Of a stretch of DNA of 36,522 bases, positions 24,501 to 32,897 are shown piece by piece (positions within the stretch are counted from its first letter, which is position 1; the number at the start of each line of letters is the position of its first letter). The notes under the pieces were generated by a model that did no database searches, had not been told where the DNA came from, and saw nothing but the letters and a program-made list of their open reading frames with translations. Source of the DNA: Rhodothermales bacterium (GTDB taxonomy: Bacteria; Bacteroidota; Rhodothermia; Rhodothermales; Bin80); NCBI GenBank assembly GCA_022822185.1, contig JAJECE010000003.1, forward strand, positions 1 to 36,522, in the 5' to 3' direction. The position numbers and the translations under genes were made by a program.

Positions 24501-25866
24501 GACCGGTAGGTGCCTGTGGAGCAGATAGAGCTTCTGTAGTTGCATTATCCACAGTCGAGGGAGTCACTGTTGAGGATGACTTGTTTGCTGATACCCGGTA
24601 ATGATAGGTGGTTCCCGGCGTAAGCCCCGTGTGCTCGTAGGCGGTCGCTGTACTTACTGTGTTACCATCCTGCTCGGACCAGCTCGTCCCTGCATTGGTG
24701 GATGTTTCAATCCGATACCCCGTGATCGCCGCTCCGCCGTTATCCAAGGGAGCGGTCCAGGAAAGATTAATCTGGGTGCGCCCCTGTACCTGGGCATCTA
24801 GACCGGTAGGTGCCTGCGGAGCAGATATAGCCTCTGTAGTTGCATGATCTACAGTCGAGGAAGTACTTGTTCCAGCAGAATTGATGGCGGAAACCCGGTA
24901 ATGATAGGTCGTCCCCGGCGTAAGCCCCGTGTGCTCGTAGGCGGTCGCTGTACTTTCTGTATCATCCTCCTGTTCGGACCAGGTTGTCCCTGCATTGGTG
25001 GATGTTTCAATCCGATACCCCGTGATCGCCGCTCCGCCGTTCTCCAAGGGAGCGGTCCAGGAAAGATTAATCTGGGTGCGCCCCGAAGCGGTTGCACTTA
25101 GCCCAGTGGGCGCATCCGGCTGAGTTGCTGTACCTGTGGTTGCATGATCTACATTGGAGGGATTGCCCGTGCCAGCAGAGTTGATGGCGGAAACCCGGTA
25201 ATGATAGGTGGTTCCCGGCGTAAGCCCCGTATGCTCGTAGGCGGTCGCTGTACTTTCTGTATCATCCTCCTGCTCGGACCAGGTTGTCCCTGCATTGGCG
25301 GATGTTTCAATCCGATACCCCGTAATCGCCGCTCCGCCGTCATCCGAGGGAGCGGTCCAGGAAAGATTAACCTGAGTGGATCCTGAAAGGGTTGCGGTTA
25401 ATCCCGTCGGTGCTACCGGTGCGGATAGAGCCTTCGTGGTTACACTGATTTGAACATGACTACCTCGCCGCCCCTTTCCATTGACCGACTTGATACGGTA
25501 ACTATACCCTGTTCCAGGGGAGAGATTCCGATGAGTATAGGATGTGCTAGTGTGTAGATTTTGCACAACGTTCCAAAAATTTCCTTTCCGTATCTGAATC
25601 TGATAACCAGCAATCCATGATGAGTTACCAGTATTGGTGGGAGCATTCCAGGAAAGAGTGATTTGACGGTGTCCTGCCTTGGATGTTACATTTGTGGGCT
25701 TACCAGGATTTTGTGCGAATGCCTCAACGGGAGAAATGAATATGACCAAGAGCAGTAAGCCTATACTGCCGAGCCTCCTGGAAAAATGGGGGGGGGGGGG
25801 GGAAATTACAAGGGTAAAGGGGAATCGATGACTCATTCGAGTGGTTGAATTACAAGGTTTCCGCAT
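21517..25866 (-). CDS. Secreted protein with 13 fibronectin type III domains and C-terminal sorting domain
   Basis: A 1449-residue surface or secreted protein. A long n-region is followed by a hydrophobic core (about 34-46, GSIGLLLLVIFIS) and a cleavage-like EAFAQ at 49-52. Thirteen fibronectin type III domains follow, each opening with a variant of (A/D)APTGLxAxxSGRTQINLSW and closing with GTTYHYRVSAINSxGT. Domains 3-8 are nearly identical. The last 85 residues (LEQNYPNPFNPSTAIEFSL ... ALK-type end VKMMTLLK) are a type IX secretion-type sorting domain. The probable role is adhesion or binding of surface glycans or proteins; no catalytic domain is present. The start is ATG 25866 or the in-frame ATG 25836. 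A run of 15 C in the coding strand, codons 23-26, lies between start and signal peptide, so length changes there would switch the gene off or on. It stands alone, facing the permease gene. Confidence 0.9.
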   Translation of the reverse strand: MRKPCNSTTRMSHRFPFTLVISPPPPHFSRRLGSIGLLLLVIFISPVEAFAQNPGKPTNVTSKAGHRQITLSWNAPTNTGNSSWIAGYQIQIRKGNFWNVVQNLHTSTSYTHRNLSPGTGYSYRIKSVNGKGRRGSHVQISVTTKALSAPVAPTGLTATLSGSTQVNLSWTAPSDDGGAAITGYRIETSANAGTTWSEQEDDTESTATAYEHTGLTPGTTYHYRVSAINSAGTGNPSNVDHATTGTATQPDAPTGLSATASGRTQINLSWTAPLENGGAAITGYRIETSTNAGTTWSEQEDDTESTATAYEHTGLTPGTTYHYRVSAINSAGTSTSSTVDHATTEAISAPQAPTGLDAQVQGRTQINLSWTAPLDNGGAAITGYRIETSTNAGTSWSEQDGNTVSTATAYEHTGLTPGTTYHYRVSANKSSSTVTPSTVDNATTEALSAPQAPTGLDAQVQGRTQINLSWTAPSNNGGAAITGYRIETSTNAGTTWSEQENDTESTVTAYEHTGLTPGTTYHYRVSAINSVGTGTPSNADHATTSAATQPDAPTGLSASASGRTQINLSWTAPSNNGGATITGYRIETSTNAGTTWSEQEDDTESTATAYEHTGLTPGTTYHYRVSAINSAGTGTPSNVDNATTSTATQPGAPTGLSATASGRTQINLSWTAPSNNGGAAITGYRIETSTNAGTTWSEQEDDTESTATAYEHTGLTPGTTYHYRVFAINSAGTGNPSNVDNATTAGTATQPDAPTGLSATASGRTAISLSWTAPSDDGGATITGYQIELSTNAGSNWSDLMANTGTTSTTYTHTGLLAATTYHYRISAINSVGTGNPSNVDHATTDAASAPDAPTGLTATASGRTAINLSWTAPSDDGGGAITGYQIELSADAGSDWSDLVANTGTTSTTYTHTGLLPGTTYHYRISAINSAGTGNPSNIDNATTDAASVPDAPTGLAATASGQTSIVLSWAVPSNDGGATVTGYQIEMSTDAGANWSDLVANTESSATTYTHTGIPEGATRHYRVYAINSIGASDPSNVANATTGAAITRPGAPAELTATASGRTQIHLFWTAPANNGGTAITGYRIETSPDAGSNWSDLAANTESSATTYTHTGLPESATRHYRVYAINSVGESADPSNVANATTDALSVPDAPTKLTASVSGETEINLSWTAPVDDGGATISGYQIEGSADAGETWADLVADTETTTTTYTHTGLQPGSTHHYRIRAINSVGAGDPSNVAHATTVILVSAPGVPVNVEAQADGQDAISLSWSAPLEDGGSAVTGYQVDVSEDAGTIWQKLAEDVTTTSYRHTQLPPGSTRHYRILARNAAGLSTPSMVVTATTDEDKRTSIAPLGEEVPADFSLEQNYPNPFNPSTAIEFSLTRTGQVTLTVYDLLGQKVQTLLDGVQPAGRHSVLFSGSGLANDTYLYVLQTQQQRAVKMMTLLK
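23641..25440. repeat. Six tandem 300-bp repeats inside the fibronectin gene
   Basis: The same sentence of DNA (ATGATAGGT(C/G)GTTCCCGGCG) begins at 23701, 24001, 24301, 24601, 24901 and 25201, exactly 300 bp apart, each unit coding one 100-residue fibronectin domain. Identity is high even at third codon positions, so copying or gene conversion is recent. Units either side are more diverged, with a 3-bp offset between array and left-hand neighbours. Copy number changes by recombination would keep the frame. Confidence 0.92.
25788..25802. repeat. G15/C15 homopolymer near the 5' end of the fibronectin gene
   Basis: Fifteen consecutive G on the plus strand, read as C15 by the minus-strand gene and coding Pro-Pro-Pro-Pro within ISPPPPHF. 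At 15 the frame is open; a change of one base shifts it before the signal peptide. Tracts of this length slip readily in replication, and they are also error-prone in sequencing and assembly. On the coding strand AGGAGG follows 10 bp later, a possible internal ribosome site. Confidence 0.9.
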
Positions 25867-26247
25867 AGCCTAAATGTGTATGGTAAAATACTAATTGCGA
25901 ATAGATCAAATATACTATAAACGCGCCACATCTAGAGATTTTTGAAGCCATCCAGTGCGCCTCGGCAAAACCTCAAGGGGCGTATTTGAGAACTGAAACA
26001 GACCTCCATCCCTCAAAGAAACCCGTGAAACCAGAAATAGGTTCCATTTGGACACGCTCGCATAGTGCTGCTTCATCGGCCTTCAATCCCGATATGTATC
26101 GGCAGTTATAATCCCCGACGGGAGCTGATCTGAATGATACACTTTGTCTTGATCTGCAGAAGAATTACGGATAGTAAGGTTTCCCTGCAATGCAGGTCAG
26201 TAAGTGATGCAGATGCAATCTGATCTGTACGGCCGGAGTCATATCTC
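25867..26247. other. Intergenic stretch upstream of the fibronectin gene
   Basis: No gene seen on either strand. It should contain the promoter of the fibronectin gene and the end of the large minus-strand operon. An odd palindrome CCTGCAATGCAGG is at 26184-26196, about 50 bp past the last operon stop; its loop is too small for a standard terminator, so it could be a protein-binding site. Confidence 0.5.
25907..25914 (-). promoter_or_regulatory. Candidate -7 box of the fibronectin gene
   Basis: On the minus strand the bases read TATATTTG, a match to the Bacteroidota TAnnTTTG box, 41 bp before ATG 25866. No TTTG is found at the usual distance upstream, so only half the promoter is supported. 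Confidence 0.3.
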
Positions 26248-27612
26248 TTAGATAGTAACCCGCTCGCCCTGAGCCGGAGTCAGGATGCGGGCTCCGGGGC
26301 AGTGTTCCTTAAGGTTTTTTTTCAGCCAGCACTTGGCCTCCGTTTCTCCGTGCACCAGGATGATCGTTCTGGGCTGAAGCTTTGCGGCCAGAGCGGTGAG
26401 TTCTCTGCGATGCGCATGCCCGCTGAAACGAAAACGATCCACCTCGCATCCAATCGGCTGCATCCCGCGGTCCGGGTTGAGCAGGATTCCCTCCGCGCCA
26501 CTCTGTGCAGCGTGAAGGAGCTTCCCCGCGGGCAGATCATCCTTGCTGAATCCGACAAAGAAGATGGCATGTTTCTCATGTTCAAGAAGGTCAACAGCAA
26601 CCTGATGTGACAGCGTACGCTCAATCATCATCCCGCTGGTCAGCACATGAATTCCCGGCTGATTCATCACGCGATTCCGGGCTTTGCGCGTCCATGGAAA
26701 TCGCTTCTGCTCCACCGAGTAGACCTCAAAATCCGGATCAATCCGGGGAGAGGAAAAGCGGTAGTCATCGTAGATCCGCGAAACCTCACGCAGACCTCCC
26801 GCTGTATAGACGGGAGTATCAGGGTCAATCAGGTTCTGCATCTTGAAGCGCCCAAGGAGGGCAAGGATTTCCTGGGCACGACCCAGCATGAATACCGGCA
26901 GAAGTACGGTTCCGCCCCGATCCAGAACCGCGGCAAGCCGCTGTGAAAATCGGACTTCTTCCTCGGCGCGTGTGATGGTTTCGGCAATCGGATCTGCACC
27001 AAGCGTAGACTCCATAATGAGGACATCAATCGGTGCAGAGGGGTATTCCGCTCCGGGAATAATGGTTTGCGCCTCCGTTCGGGTGTCACTGGTATAACAG
27101 ATCCGACGCTGATCCGCAGTCGTGAGCAGTACTCCCGCAGATCCCAGGAGATGCCCGGAATAGTAGAACTTTGCTCGCAGATGCCCGCCCCTCAGATCAA
27201 TCCACTCATCATACTCGTGGGCATGGAGTACATCAAAGACATCCTCCAGATCCCCTTCGTCAAATAAGGCACGGAACGCAGAGGAACCCTCGTCGTACTT
27301 CCGCCTTTGAAGCCGGGCGGACGCGTACAGCATAAGCGTGGTTAAGGTTCGCGTTGCAGGGGTCAGGTGCAATCGGGCCCTCGGCCATTTTGCATTCAGT
27401 GCCGGGATGCCGCCGATATGATCGTGGTGCGCATGCGTGATGAATACATGCTCAACATTGCGGTGTTCAATGGGAGAAAAATCCGGCAGCGAGGCAGGGC
27501 CTTCTTCATTGGGATCGGCACCCGCGTCCAGAATAATCCCGCTGCCGCTTACCTCGAGATAGTGGCAGCTTGCACCGATATCGTTGGCTCTGCCAAGCGA
27601 AATAAAATCCAT
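26248..27612 (-). CDS. Metallo-beta-lactamase/beta-CASP/RMMBL exonuclease-like protein
   Basis: A 454-residue protein of the CPSF73/RNase J-like beta-CASP group. Metal-binding HAHHDH is at 60-65. SGHLLGSAG and YTSDTRTE follow, then the beta-CASP insertion (about 205-330), VLTSGMMIERTLS, FSGHAHRREL and the C-terminal IILVHGETEA of the RMMBL segment. Members process or degrade RNA, or are nucleic-acid hydrolases of unclear target. The start is ATG 27612; a GTG two codons earlier is possible. It is the last gene of a five-gene minus-strand operon, 11 bp after the aldolase stop. The cellular role cannot be settled from sequence. Confidence 0.9.
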   Translation of the reverse strand: MDFISLGRANDIGASCHYLEVSGSGIILDAGADPNEEGPASLPDFSPIEHRNVEHVFITHAHHDHIGGIPALNAKWPRARLHLTPATRTLTTLMLYASARLQRRKYDEGSSAFRALFDEGDLEDVFDVLHAHEYDEWIDLRGGHLRAKFYYSGHLLGSAGVLLTTADQRRICYTSDTRTEAQTIIPGAEYPSAPIDVLIMESTLGADPIAETITRAEEEVRFSQRLAAVLDRGGTVLLPVFMLGRAQEILALLGRFKMQNLIDPDTPVYTAGGLREVSRIYDDYRFSSPRIDPDFEVYSVEQKRFPWTRKARNRVMNQPGIHVLTSGMMIERTLSHQVAVDLLEHEKHAIFFVGFSKDDLPAGKLLHAAQSGAEGILLNPDRGMQPIGCEVDRFRFSGHAHRRELTALAAKLQPRTIILVHGETEAKCWLKKNLKEHCPGARILTPAQGERVTI

Positions 27613-27623
27613 ATACACGGGGC

Positions 27624-28298
27624 TCAGTCGGACTGGTGCTCCCTGAAGGCATCCCAGTCGTTCATGAACTTGGCAAGACCGATATCGGTGAGCGGGTGCT
27701 TGAGGAGTTTTTTAATCACGCCCAGCGGCATGGTTGCGACATGCGCCCCCATCATCGCCGATTGAACGACATGCACCGGGTGGCGGATGGAAGCCGCCAG
27801 CACCTCGGTTTCATAGCCGTAGTTGGCATAGATCTCAATAATTTCCTGCAGGAGGGTCATGCCGTCGGAGGAGATGTCGTCGAGTCGTCCAAGGAAAGGG
27901 CTGATGTAGGCAGCACCCGCTTTTGCGGCCAGGAGCGCCTGGGTTGGAGAGAAGCAGAGGGTACAGTTCGACCGGATCCCTTCCTGTGCAAGGGCATTGA
28001 TGGCTTTGATGCCGTCCAGAATCAGAGGAACCTTAACGACCACATTCTTGCGAATCGCTGCAAGCGTACGCCCCTGCTCCATGATTCCGCCAAAATCAAC
28101 GGCGGTAACCTCCGCAGAGACATCCCCGGGCACCATGTCACAAATTTTTGCAATGTGTTCGTGAAAATCCAGGGGCTGCCCTGCCCGCTCGGCCGCTATT
28201 TTCATGAGGGAGGGGTTGGTGGTCACCCCATCCAGGACTCCCATTTCTCCGGCTTCCTGAATTTCGGTTAGATCTGCAGTGTCAATAAAGAATTTCAT
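27624..28298 (-). CDS. fsa: Fructose-6-phosphate aldolase/transaldolase
   Basis: A 224-residue small transaldolase-family enzyme (TalC/FSA/MipB type). The N-terminus [13 protein letters not shown], the [13 protein letters not shown] turn and [14 protein letters not shown] with Schiff-base lysine 89 are diagnostic, as are [18 protein letters not shown] and [11 protein letters not shown]. It acts in the cytoplasm, either as transaldolase in the pentose phosphate pathway (sedoheptulose-7-phosphate plus glyceraldehyde-3-phosphate) or as an aldolase on fructose-6-phosphate. The subfamily cannot be split by eye. The length is normal. It sits 38 bp after the PP2C phosphatase gene in the minus-strand operon. 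Confidence 0.93.
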   Translation of the reverse strand: MKFFIDTADLTEIQEAGEMGVLDGVTTNPSLMKIAAERAGQPLDFHEHIAKICDMVPGDVSAEVTAVDFGGIMEQGRTLAAIRKNVVVKVPLILDGIKAINALAQEGIRSNCTLCFSPTQALLAAKAGAAYISPFLGRLDDISSDGMTLLQEIIEIYANYGYETEVLAASIRHPVHVVQSAMMGAHVATMPLGVIKKLLKHPLTDIGLAKFMNDWDAFREHQSD

Positions 28299-28336
28299 TG
28301 GATAAAAGGTGCTGATAAGTGTCGTACCCGTTGCGG

Positions 28337-30028
28337 CTAACTTTGATCGGTTGCCTTGATGATAATCAGGGTGCGATCATCGCTGAGCATCTCAACAGGG
28401 CCGGTAAATTGTTGAATATCGTTCTGAATCAACTCCGTAAGCGTACTGGCAGAGTGGTGCTGATTGGTCAGTGCCAGGTCCAACAGACGCTTCTCGGTAT
28501 ACTCATCCATAGATTTTCCCATGGCTTCGGTCACGCCGTCCGTATACATGATGACCAGATCTCCTGGCGCAAGTGTGATATAACTTGCATCGTAGGATGC
28601 ATCAGGGATGATACCAAGAAGCGGGCCGCCATCCGAGAGGTGCTCCACCTCTCCATTCGCGCGGATCCATAACGGGGGTTCATGCCCGGCATTCACGAAT
28701 GCAAGAGAGTGATCCGGATAATAAATGGCGGCAAAGGCAGTAATGAACTTGTCCATGTCCGTATTTTCGTACAGCATACGGTTCGTATGCTCAATGGCCT
28801 CCTGGAGCGTCAGGTTCATGGGCAGCATGATATGGGTGCATGCATGAATACTGGACATCAGGAGTGCTGCGGGGACCCCTTTGCCGGTTACATCCGCAAT
28901 CATGAAGAGGGTCCGGTTCTTGTTCAGGGGGGCGACGTCATAGTAGTCTCCCCCGACCTCCCGGCTGGACAGGGCCAGCGCAGAAATCTCAATCCCGGGG
29001 ATTTCCGGGATTTTATCCGGCAGAAGGCGGCGCTGGATCGTGCGGGCCATACGCAGTTCCTCCTCCATCTGCTGTTTGGCGATCCGTTCCTCAATCAGTT
29101 CAACGTTCTGGATTGCCGTGACGGCCAAGCTCCCGAGGGCATAAAGGAATTCGATGTCCTTGCGGTCATAAGGAGAACGGTTCATCTTTGTCCCAAGACA
29201 AAGCACACCATGGACGGCTCCCTGCTGCCGGATCGGGAGTGCAATGGCGATCCCGCTTTGCTCCAGGTGATCTCCCGGTTCTGCGCGGACGAGGTCCTGA
29301 ATCCCTGCCAAAAATTCCACCGCAAGGCTCTTTGCGGTAACCTGCTTTCCCGATACAAGTTCAAAGGTGCCGTCCGCCCGTCGTAAGTAAAACAGGTGCC
29401 CCTGTACCATCATTTGCCCCATGAGGGCAAATGAGAAAATTTTTAACACATGCGAGCGGTCCACCGTTGCATTGAACTCTTTGGACAGTTCAAAGAGGGT
29501 ATTGAGCTGCTGCACGGTACTGTCCAGATCCCGGTTGGTCCTGCGCAGCTGTTCCAGAATCAGCGAATTGTGAACGGCCGTTGAGGACATATTGACCAGA
29601 GATTGCATAAACTGCAATTCTTCCTCCTGAAAGGATGCTCCTGTAATTTTATGGCCAAGCGCAATCGCACCGATTGCGGATTGATCATCCCGTACGGGAA
29701 GGAGCAGCCGAATTCCGAGGGAATGAAGCAGATCAGGCAGCTTTTTATCTGCGATCAGCGTGTCCGAAATGAGAGGCGGCAATTCCAGACGGGAGCCCTC
29801 TTCTACGCCGGGGATTCCCTTGACCACAGTCACCCGCCAGTTTTGCTTTTCGGGATCATATAGAAGCGCAATGCCCCGGGGAACCAGGAGCTTCCCCATT
29901 GCAGTCAGGAGAAGATTGCTCAGCACAGAATAGAGTTCCAGCGAACTGCTTAGGATCTGGCTGGTCTGGAACAGCGCCTGCAGGTCATGTCGCTGTACCT
30001 CTTCCGCTCTTGGGACCGGTTCCGGCAT
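28337..30028 (-). CDS. GAF-domain SpoIIE/RsbU-type PP2C phosphatase
   Basis: A 563-residue signalling protein. Two GAF-like regions (about 20-150, [23 protein letters not shown] onward in part, and 185-310) are joined by helices and followed by a coiled stretch ([20 protein letters not shown]) typical before this catalytic domain. From about 345 lies a PP2C SpoIIE domain: [43 protein letters not shown]-like [10 protein letters not shown] and [12 protein letters not shown], with the aspartates needed to bind two Mn/Mg ions. Such enzymes dephosphorylate anti-sigma factor antagonists or other Ser/Thr-phosphoproteins in response to a signal bound by the GAF domains. No partner switch genes are nearby. 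It is 5 bp after the UPF0173 gene. Confidence 0.9.
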   Translation of the reverse strand: MPEPVPRAEEVQRHDLQALFQTSQILSSSLELYSVLSNLLLTAMGKLLVPRGIALLYDPEKQNWRVTVVKGIPGVEEGSRLELPPLISDTLIADKKLPDLLHSLGIRLLLPVRDDQSAIGAIALGHKITGASFQEEELQFMQSLVNMSSTAVHNSLILEQLRRTNRDLDSTVQQLNTLFELSKEFNATVDRSHVLKIFSFALMGQMMVQGHLFYLRRADGTFELVSGKQVTAKSLAVEFLAGIQDLVRAEPGDHLEQSGIAIALPIRQQGAVHGVLCLGTKMNRSPYDRKDIEFLYALGSLAVTAIQNVELIEERIAKQQMEEELRMARTIQRRLLPDKIPEIPGIEISALALSSREVGGDYYDVAPLNKNRTLFMIADVTGKGVPAALLMSSIHACTHIMLPMNLTLQEAIEHTNRMLYENTDMDKFITAFAAIYYPDHSLAFVNAGHEPPLWIRANGEVEHLSDGGPLLGIIPDASYDASYITLAPGDLVIMYTDGVTEAMGKSMDEYTEKRLLDLALTNQHHSASTLTELIQNDIQQFTGPVEMLSDDRTLIIIKATDQS

Positions 30029-30033
30029 TCACG

Positions 30034-30717
30034 CTATAGATCAAACGACTCGCCCGGCCTGAGTATCCGGGTTTCGCGTTCAATCTCCTTCATCAGTTCC
30101 TGCCATTCTTCTGTATCCGCCCTGATTGCCGGAAATGTATCGTAATGGACAGGGATCGTAAGTTTGGGTTCAATCAGGTGGGCTGCGTGTCTTGCGCCGT
30201 GGATTCCCATCGTATAGACATCTCCGATGGGAAGCAGGGCAAGGTCAACAGGGTGATGGTTCCCAATCCATATCATTTCCATGAATGCACAGGTGTCTCC
30301 TGAATTGTAGACACAGCGGTCTTCGGCATAGAGAACATATCCGTTCGGGTTTCCGCCGTAGGTACCGTCCGGGAAGGAGGAGGAATGCCGTGCGTACGTC
30401 TGGATCAATGTTCCCCACTCAAACTGAATGCCCCCGCCGGTATTCATGGGCTGCACATTCTCATGTCCGTTCCTGCGGGTATACTCGGTGATTTCAAAAT
30501 TCGCGACAACCAGTGCGTCACATCGTTTTGCGATCTCCATTGTGTCTCCCCAATGGTCCCCGTGTGCATGTGTCAGGATAATGACATCCGGGGACAGGGA
30601 GTCTGCCGAGGTCACGGATTCTGCCAGAGGGTTGCCTGTAATGAACGGATCAAACAGGAGGGTTTTGTCCCCGGTTTCGATCTGTACTGCCGAGTGCCCG
30701 AAATAAGTAAGTCGCAT
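30034..30717 (-). CDS. UPF0173 metal-dependent hydrolase
   Basis: A 227-residue metallo-beta-lactamase fold protein of the UPF0173 (YtkL-like) family. The start MRLTYFGHSAVQIE, FDPFITGNP, and the metal motif HAHGDH at 50-55 are characteristic, as are NSGDTCAFMEM and LPIGDVYTMG, and the closing VHYDTFP. Members are cytoplasmic hydrolases without a proven substrate. The gene lies between the LamG protein and the phosphatase with 5-bp gaps on either side, so it is clearly part of the same operon. Confidence 0.93.
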   Translation of the reverse strand: MRLTYFGHSAVQIETGDKTLLFDPFITGNPLAESVTSADSLSPDVIILTHAHGDHWGDTMEIAKRCDALVVANFEITEYTRRNGHENVQPMNTGGGIQFEWGTLIQTYARHSSSFPDGTYGGNPNGYVLYAEDRCVYNSGDTCAFMEMIWIGNHHPVDLALLPIGDVYTMGIHGARHAAHLIEPKLTIPVHYDTFPAIRADTEEWQELMKEIERETRILRPGESFDL

Positions 30718-30722
30718 GATCG

Positions 30723-32354
30723 TTATTTGGTGAGTAAAATTTGTCGTGTATGCACGATTCCGTCCGGCCCTTGCAGGCGTGCGAAGTAGGTCCCGCTTGG
30801 CAGTTCATTCCCGTCCCAGACCGCCTCAAACTGCCCGGTCTCGTGATGCCGGTCAACCAGAATGGTCACGACATGCCCGGAAAGATTGATGATGGAGAGG
30901 CGCAGATGCTGAGGTTCACGAACTTCATAGTTGATGGAGGTTCGCGGATTGAACGGGTTGGGGTAGTTTCCCAGTATTTCAATGGCGGAAGGGGCGGCTT
31001 CTGCACCGACCCCTAGTTTGATGGTTCCGACAATCAGGGGCGTTTGCCCCGGCCCTTCTTGGACCAGCCGATAGAAGACGACTCGGTCCGGTGCCTCCAG
31101 ATCCGTGTAGGACCAGTTCGAGCCTTCAAAGGAGCGGCGGATGCGGGCCAGTTCATTGAAGGTGATGCCATCTTCCGAGCGCTCCACCAGAAAGATCTCG
31201 GAACCTGGATTTTCGTTCTCCCAAGTAAGCATGACTCCCTGATCAAAAACGATCCCGCTAAATCCGCGAACCGGAGGATTAAAGACGGGGCCACCGGCAA
31301 CGCGGTACGATACTGCCTCCTGCTCGTCGAAATACTGAAAACTTGATGCAGATTCAAAGTTCAGTACGAGAACCCCTTCAGCGGATGAAGTCTGTCGCAT
31401 CATGGACTGGATCTCGGTTGCCGTGCGGACAAGGGGCCAGAGGGATAAATTGTCCATTTGGCCGGCAAAACGGTTCTCTTCCGAGCGAATGCGTCCTCCC
31501 AGAGCAAGCGACGGGAGGCCACCCATGTAGGTGCCGCTGGGATCGTAGAGTGAGTCGGCGATCTGGCCGTCCAGAAAAAGCCTGGTCCAGTGGGATGCGG
31601 CATCATGGACCAGCCCAACATGATGCCAGTTGCCGTCTGCCACAGGAGATTCCGTTGCCAGAGTGACATGATGCCCGGCGATATTCCGGTAGTAGCGCAT
31701 GCGCCCCCTGGGATCAATCACAAGTTCTATCGGATAAAGGGTGGTTTCTTCGCCGTCCCATGTGGAAAGCAAGACGGCATTTAGGGTCGTTGTGCGTACC
31801 CATAGTTCCAGGGTGTGACTGTCGTGCAATGATTCCAGCCACCGCGGTTGAATATGAAGAGGGGCAGTATTTCCTTCTATTGCCAGCACAGATCCAGCCT
31901 CACTGTCAGGCAGAGGACGCAGCTGAGCACGACGCACTTCGGCTCCGTTTGCAGTATACCTTGCACCGACCTTTACGGCGGCAGCCACAGAGATTCTGTA
32001 ATGCGGGGAGAGGCTTCTTCGGTCAGTGCGTACCCGCAGGACAAGATCATAGGCCCCTCGCATCGGTTCAGTGGAAGACAGCAGAATTTGCCCTCTCGAA
32101 AGCTCCACCGCATCTAGTTGTACAGAGCGATAGGCCTGACGAACTGCCGTTGCACGGGTCAACTCCCAGTCCGCAGGCAGGGACACGACAAACCCTTCAT
32201 CCAAAGGGATTCCATTCCATTCCGTGAACAGATTGACCTCGGTTCCAGGCTTATAGGTGGCGGGGAACCATGTATTCAGTTCCTGCGCACAGGAGCCATC
32301 CATCGCAGGAAGGATCCAGACAAACAATAACAGGGCGCACACACACCGGAGCAT
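30723..32354 (-). CDS. Secreted LamG-domain protein with C-terminal sorting domain
   Basis: A 543-residue exported protein. The signal peptide is residues 1-23 (MLRCVCALLLFVWILPAMDG...CAQ). An N-terminal beta-rich part is followed by a LamG/concanavalin-like jelly roll (about 150-310: LELWVRTTTLNAVLLSTWDG, NWHHVGLVHDAASHWTRLFLDG, SLALGGRI). A fibronectin-like segment (about 355-440, VMLTWENENPGSEIFLVERS) comes next, and an NYPNPFNPRTSINYEV sorting module ends in GTYFARLQGPDGIVHTRQIL. The fold suggests carbohydrate or protein binding at the cell surface. It is the first gene of the five-gene minus-strand operon running to 26248. No enzyme motif is visible. Confidence 0.88.
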   Translation of the reverse strand: MLRCVCALLLFVWILPAMDGSCAQELNTWFPATYKPGTEVNLFTEWNGIPLDEGFVVSLPADWELTRATAVRQAYRSVQLDAVELSRGQILLSSTEPMRGAYDLVLRVRTDRRSLSPHYRISVAAAVKVGARYTANGAEVRRAQLRPLPDSEAGSVLAIEGNTAPLHIQPRWLESLHDSHTLELWVRTTTLNAVLLSTWDGEETTLYPIELVIDPRGRMRYYRNIAGHHVTLATESPVADGNWHHVGLVHDAASHWTRLFLDGQIADSLYDPSGTYMGGLPSLALGGRIRSEENRFAGQMDNLSLWPLVRTATEIQSMMRQTSSAEGVLVLNFESASSFQYFDEQEAVSYRVAGGPVFNPPVRGFSGIVFDQGVMLTWENENPGSEIFLVERSEDGITFNELARIRRSFEGSNWSYTDLEAPDRVVFYRLVQEGPGQTPLIVGTIKLGVGAEAAPSAIEILGNYPNPFNPRTSINYEVREPQHLRLSIINLSGHVVTILVDRHHETGQFEAVWDGNELPSGTYFARLQGPDGIVHTRQILLTK

Positions 32355-32380
32355 GCTATCAAGCGGCAGTCACCTAGGGC

Positions 32381-32400
32381 TCCCGGCACATTTACCGGGA
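32381..32400. terminator. Hairpin between two minus-strand genes
   Basis: TCCCGG at 32381-32386 pairs with CCGGGA at 32395-32400 around an 8-base loop, 42 bp past the stop of the small membrane protein and 27 bp before the LamG gene. It has no T-run, so it could be a rho-assisted end, a leader structure, or chance. Confidence 0.3.
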
Positions 32401-32441
32401 ACGGCTAAGATAAGAAGCAGATGAACTTTTTGCAACGGGGC

Positions 32442-32897
32442 TTATTCCCAGCTGGCAGCGTTCAGCAGCGTTATGTCCGGGATCTGCGATCCGATTTGAT
32501 CATCGGTATCCGGATCCTCAAGTAGATAGATGGCCACCCGTCCCGTATCATTCAGGGCGTACTCGAAAGCATTTCCTGTGCGGGGTGAGTAGATCAGTGA
32601 GTCCAGCAGGATCTCCGAATCAAAGACATTGAGAATGTCTGCGGAAGTGAGGGAATCCGAATGGAGCCACAGAATAAGTGAGTCCAGAGAGGATGGAAAA
32701 CGATCTTCCACGCGCTCATAATGAGTCAGGCCCGTTCGGACATGAATCATCTGCTGGCGAGTCAGTTCGGTCAGTGCCTCCTGACGCTCAATGGCCTCCC
32801 AGGGCTCGGTGATGGAGCGATATAACCATACGCCTAGGACCACGATTAGAATGGCCATGACGGCCTGAATAGCAATTTTAACGTTGTGATTGACCAT
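32442..32897 (-). CDS. Small membrane-anchored protein, pseudopilin-like
   Basis: A 151-residue protein with one N-terminal membrane helix (about 7-27, KIAIQAVMAILIVVLGVWLY). A helical stretch continues into LTELTRQQMIHVRTGLTHYE, and then comes DRFPSSLDSLILWL. That layout (membrane helix continuing into an amphipathic helix, then a 'Y...xRFPsSLdsL' turn) recalls type II secretion pseudopilins, but no prepilin peptidase site is seen. The tail (DTGRVAIYLLEDPDTDDQIGS) is acidic. ATG 32897 is preferred to GTG 32903. It is alone, divergent from pdxJ across about 200 bp that presumably hold both promoters. Function unknown. Confidence 0.75.
   Translation of the reverse strand: MVNHNVKIAIQAVMAILIVVLGVWLYRSITEPWEAIERQEALTELTRQQMIHVRTGLTHYERVEDRFPSSLDSLILWLHSDSLTSADILNVFDSEILLDSLIYSPRTGNAFEYALNDTGRVAIYLLEDPDTDDQIGSQIPDITLLNAASWE

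Noticed and set aside
24001-24501. Plus-strand glycine/cysteine-rich repeated frames opposite the fibronectin gene
   Set aside because: They arise from reading the 300-bp repeats backwards; no start signal or family.
27636-28271. Plus-strand open frame of 211 codons opposite the aldolase gene
   Set aside because: Shadow of the aldolase gene, whose family residues are all in place.
28682-29386. Plus-strand open frame of 234 codons opposite the phosphatase gene
   Set aside because: Shadow of the GAF/PP2C gene, which has clear motifs.
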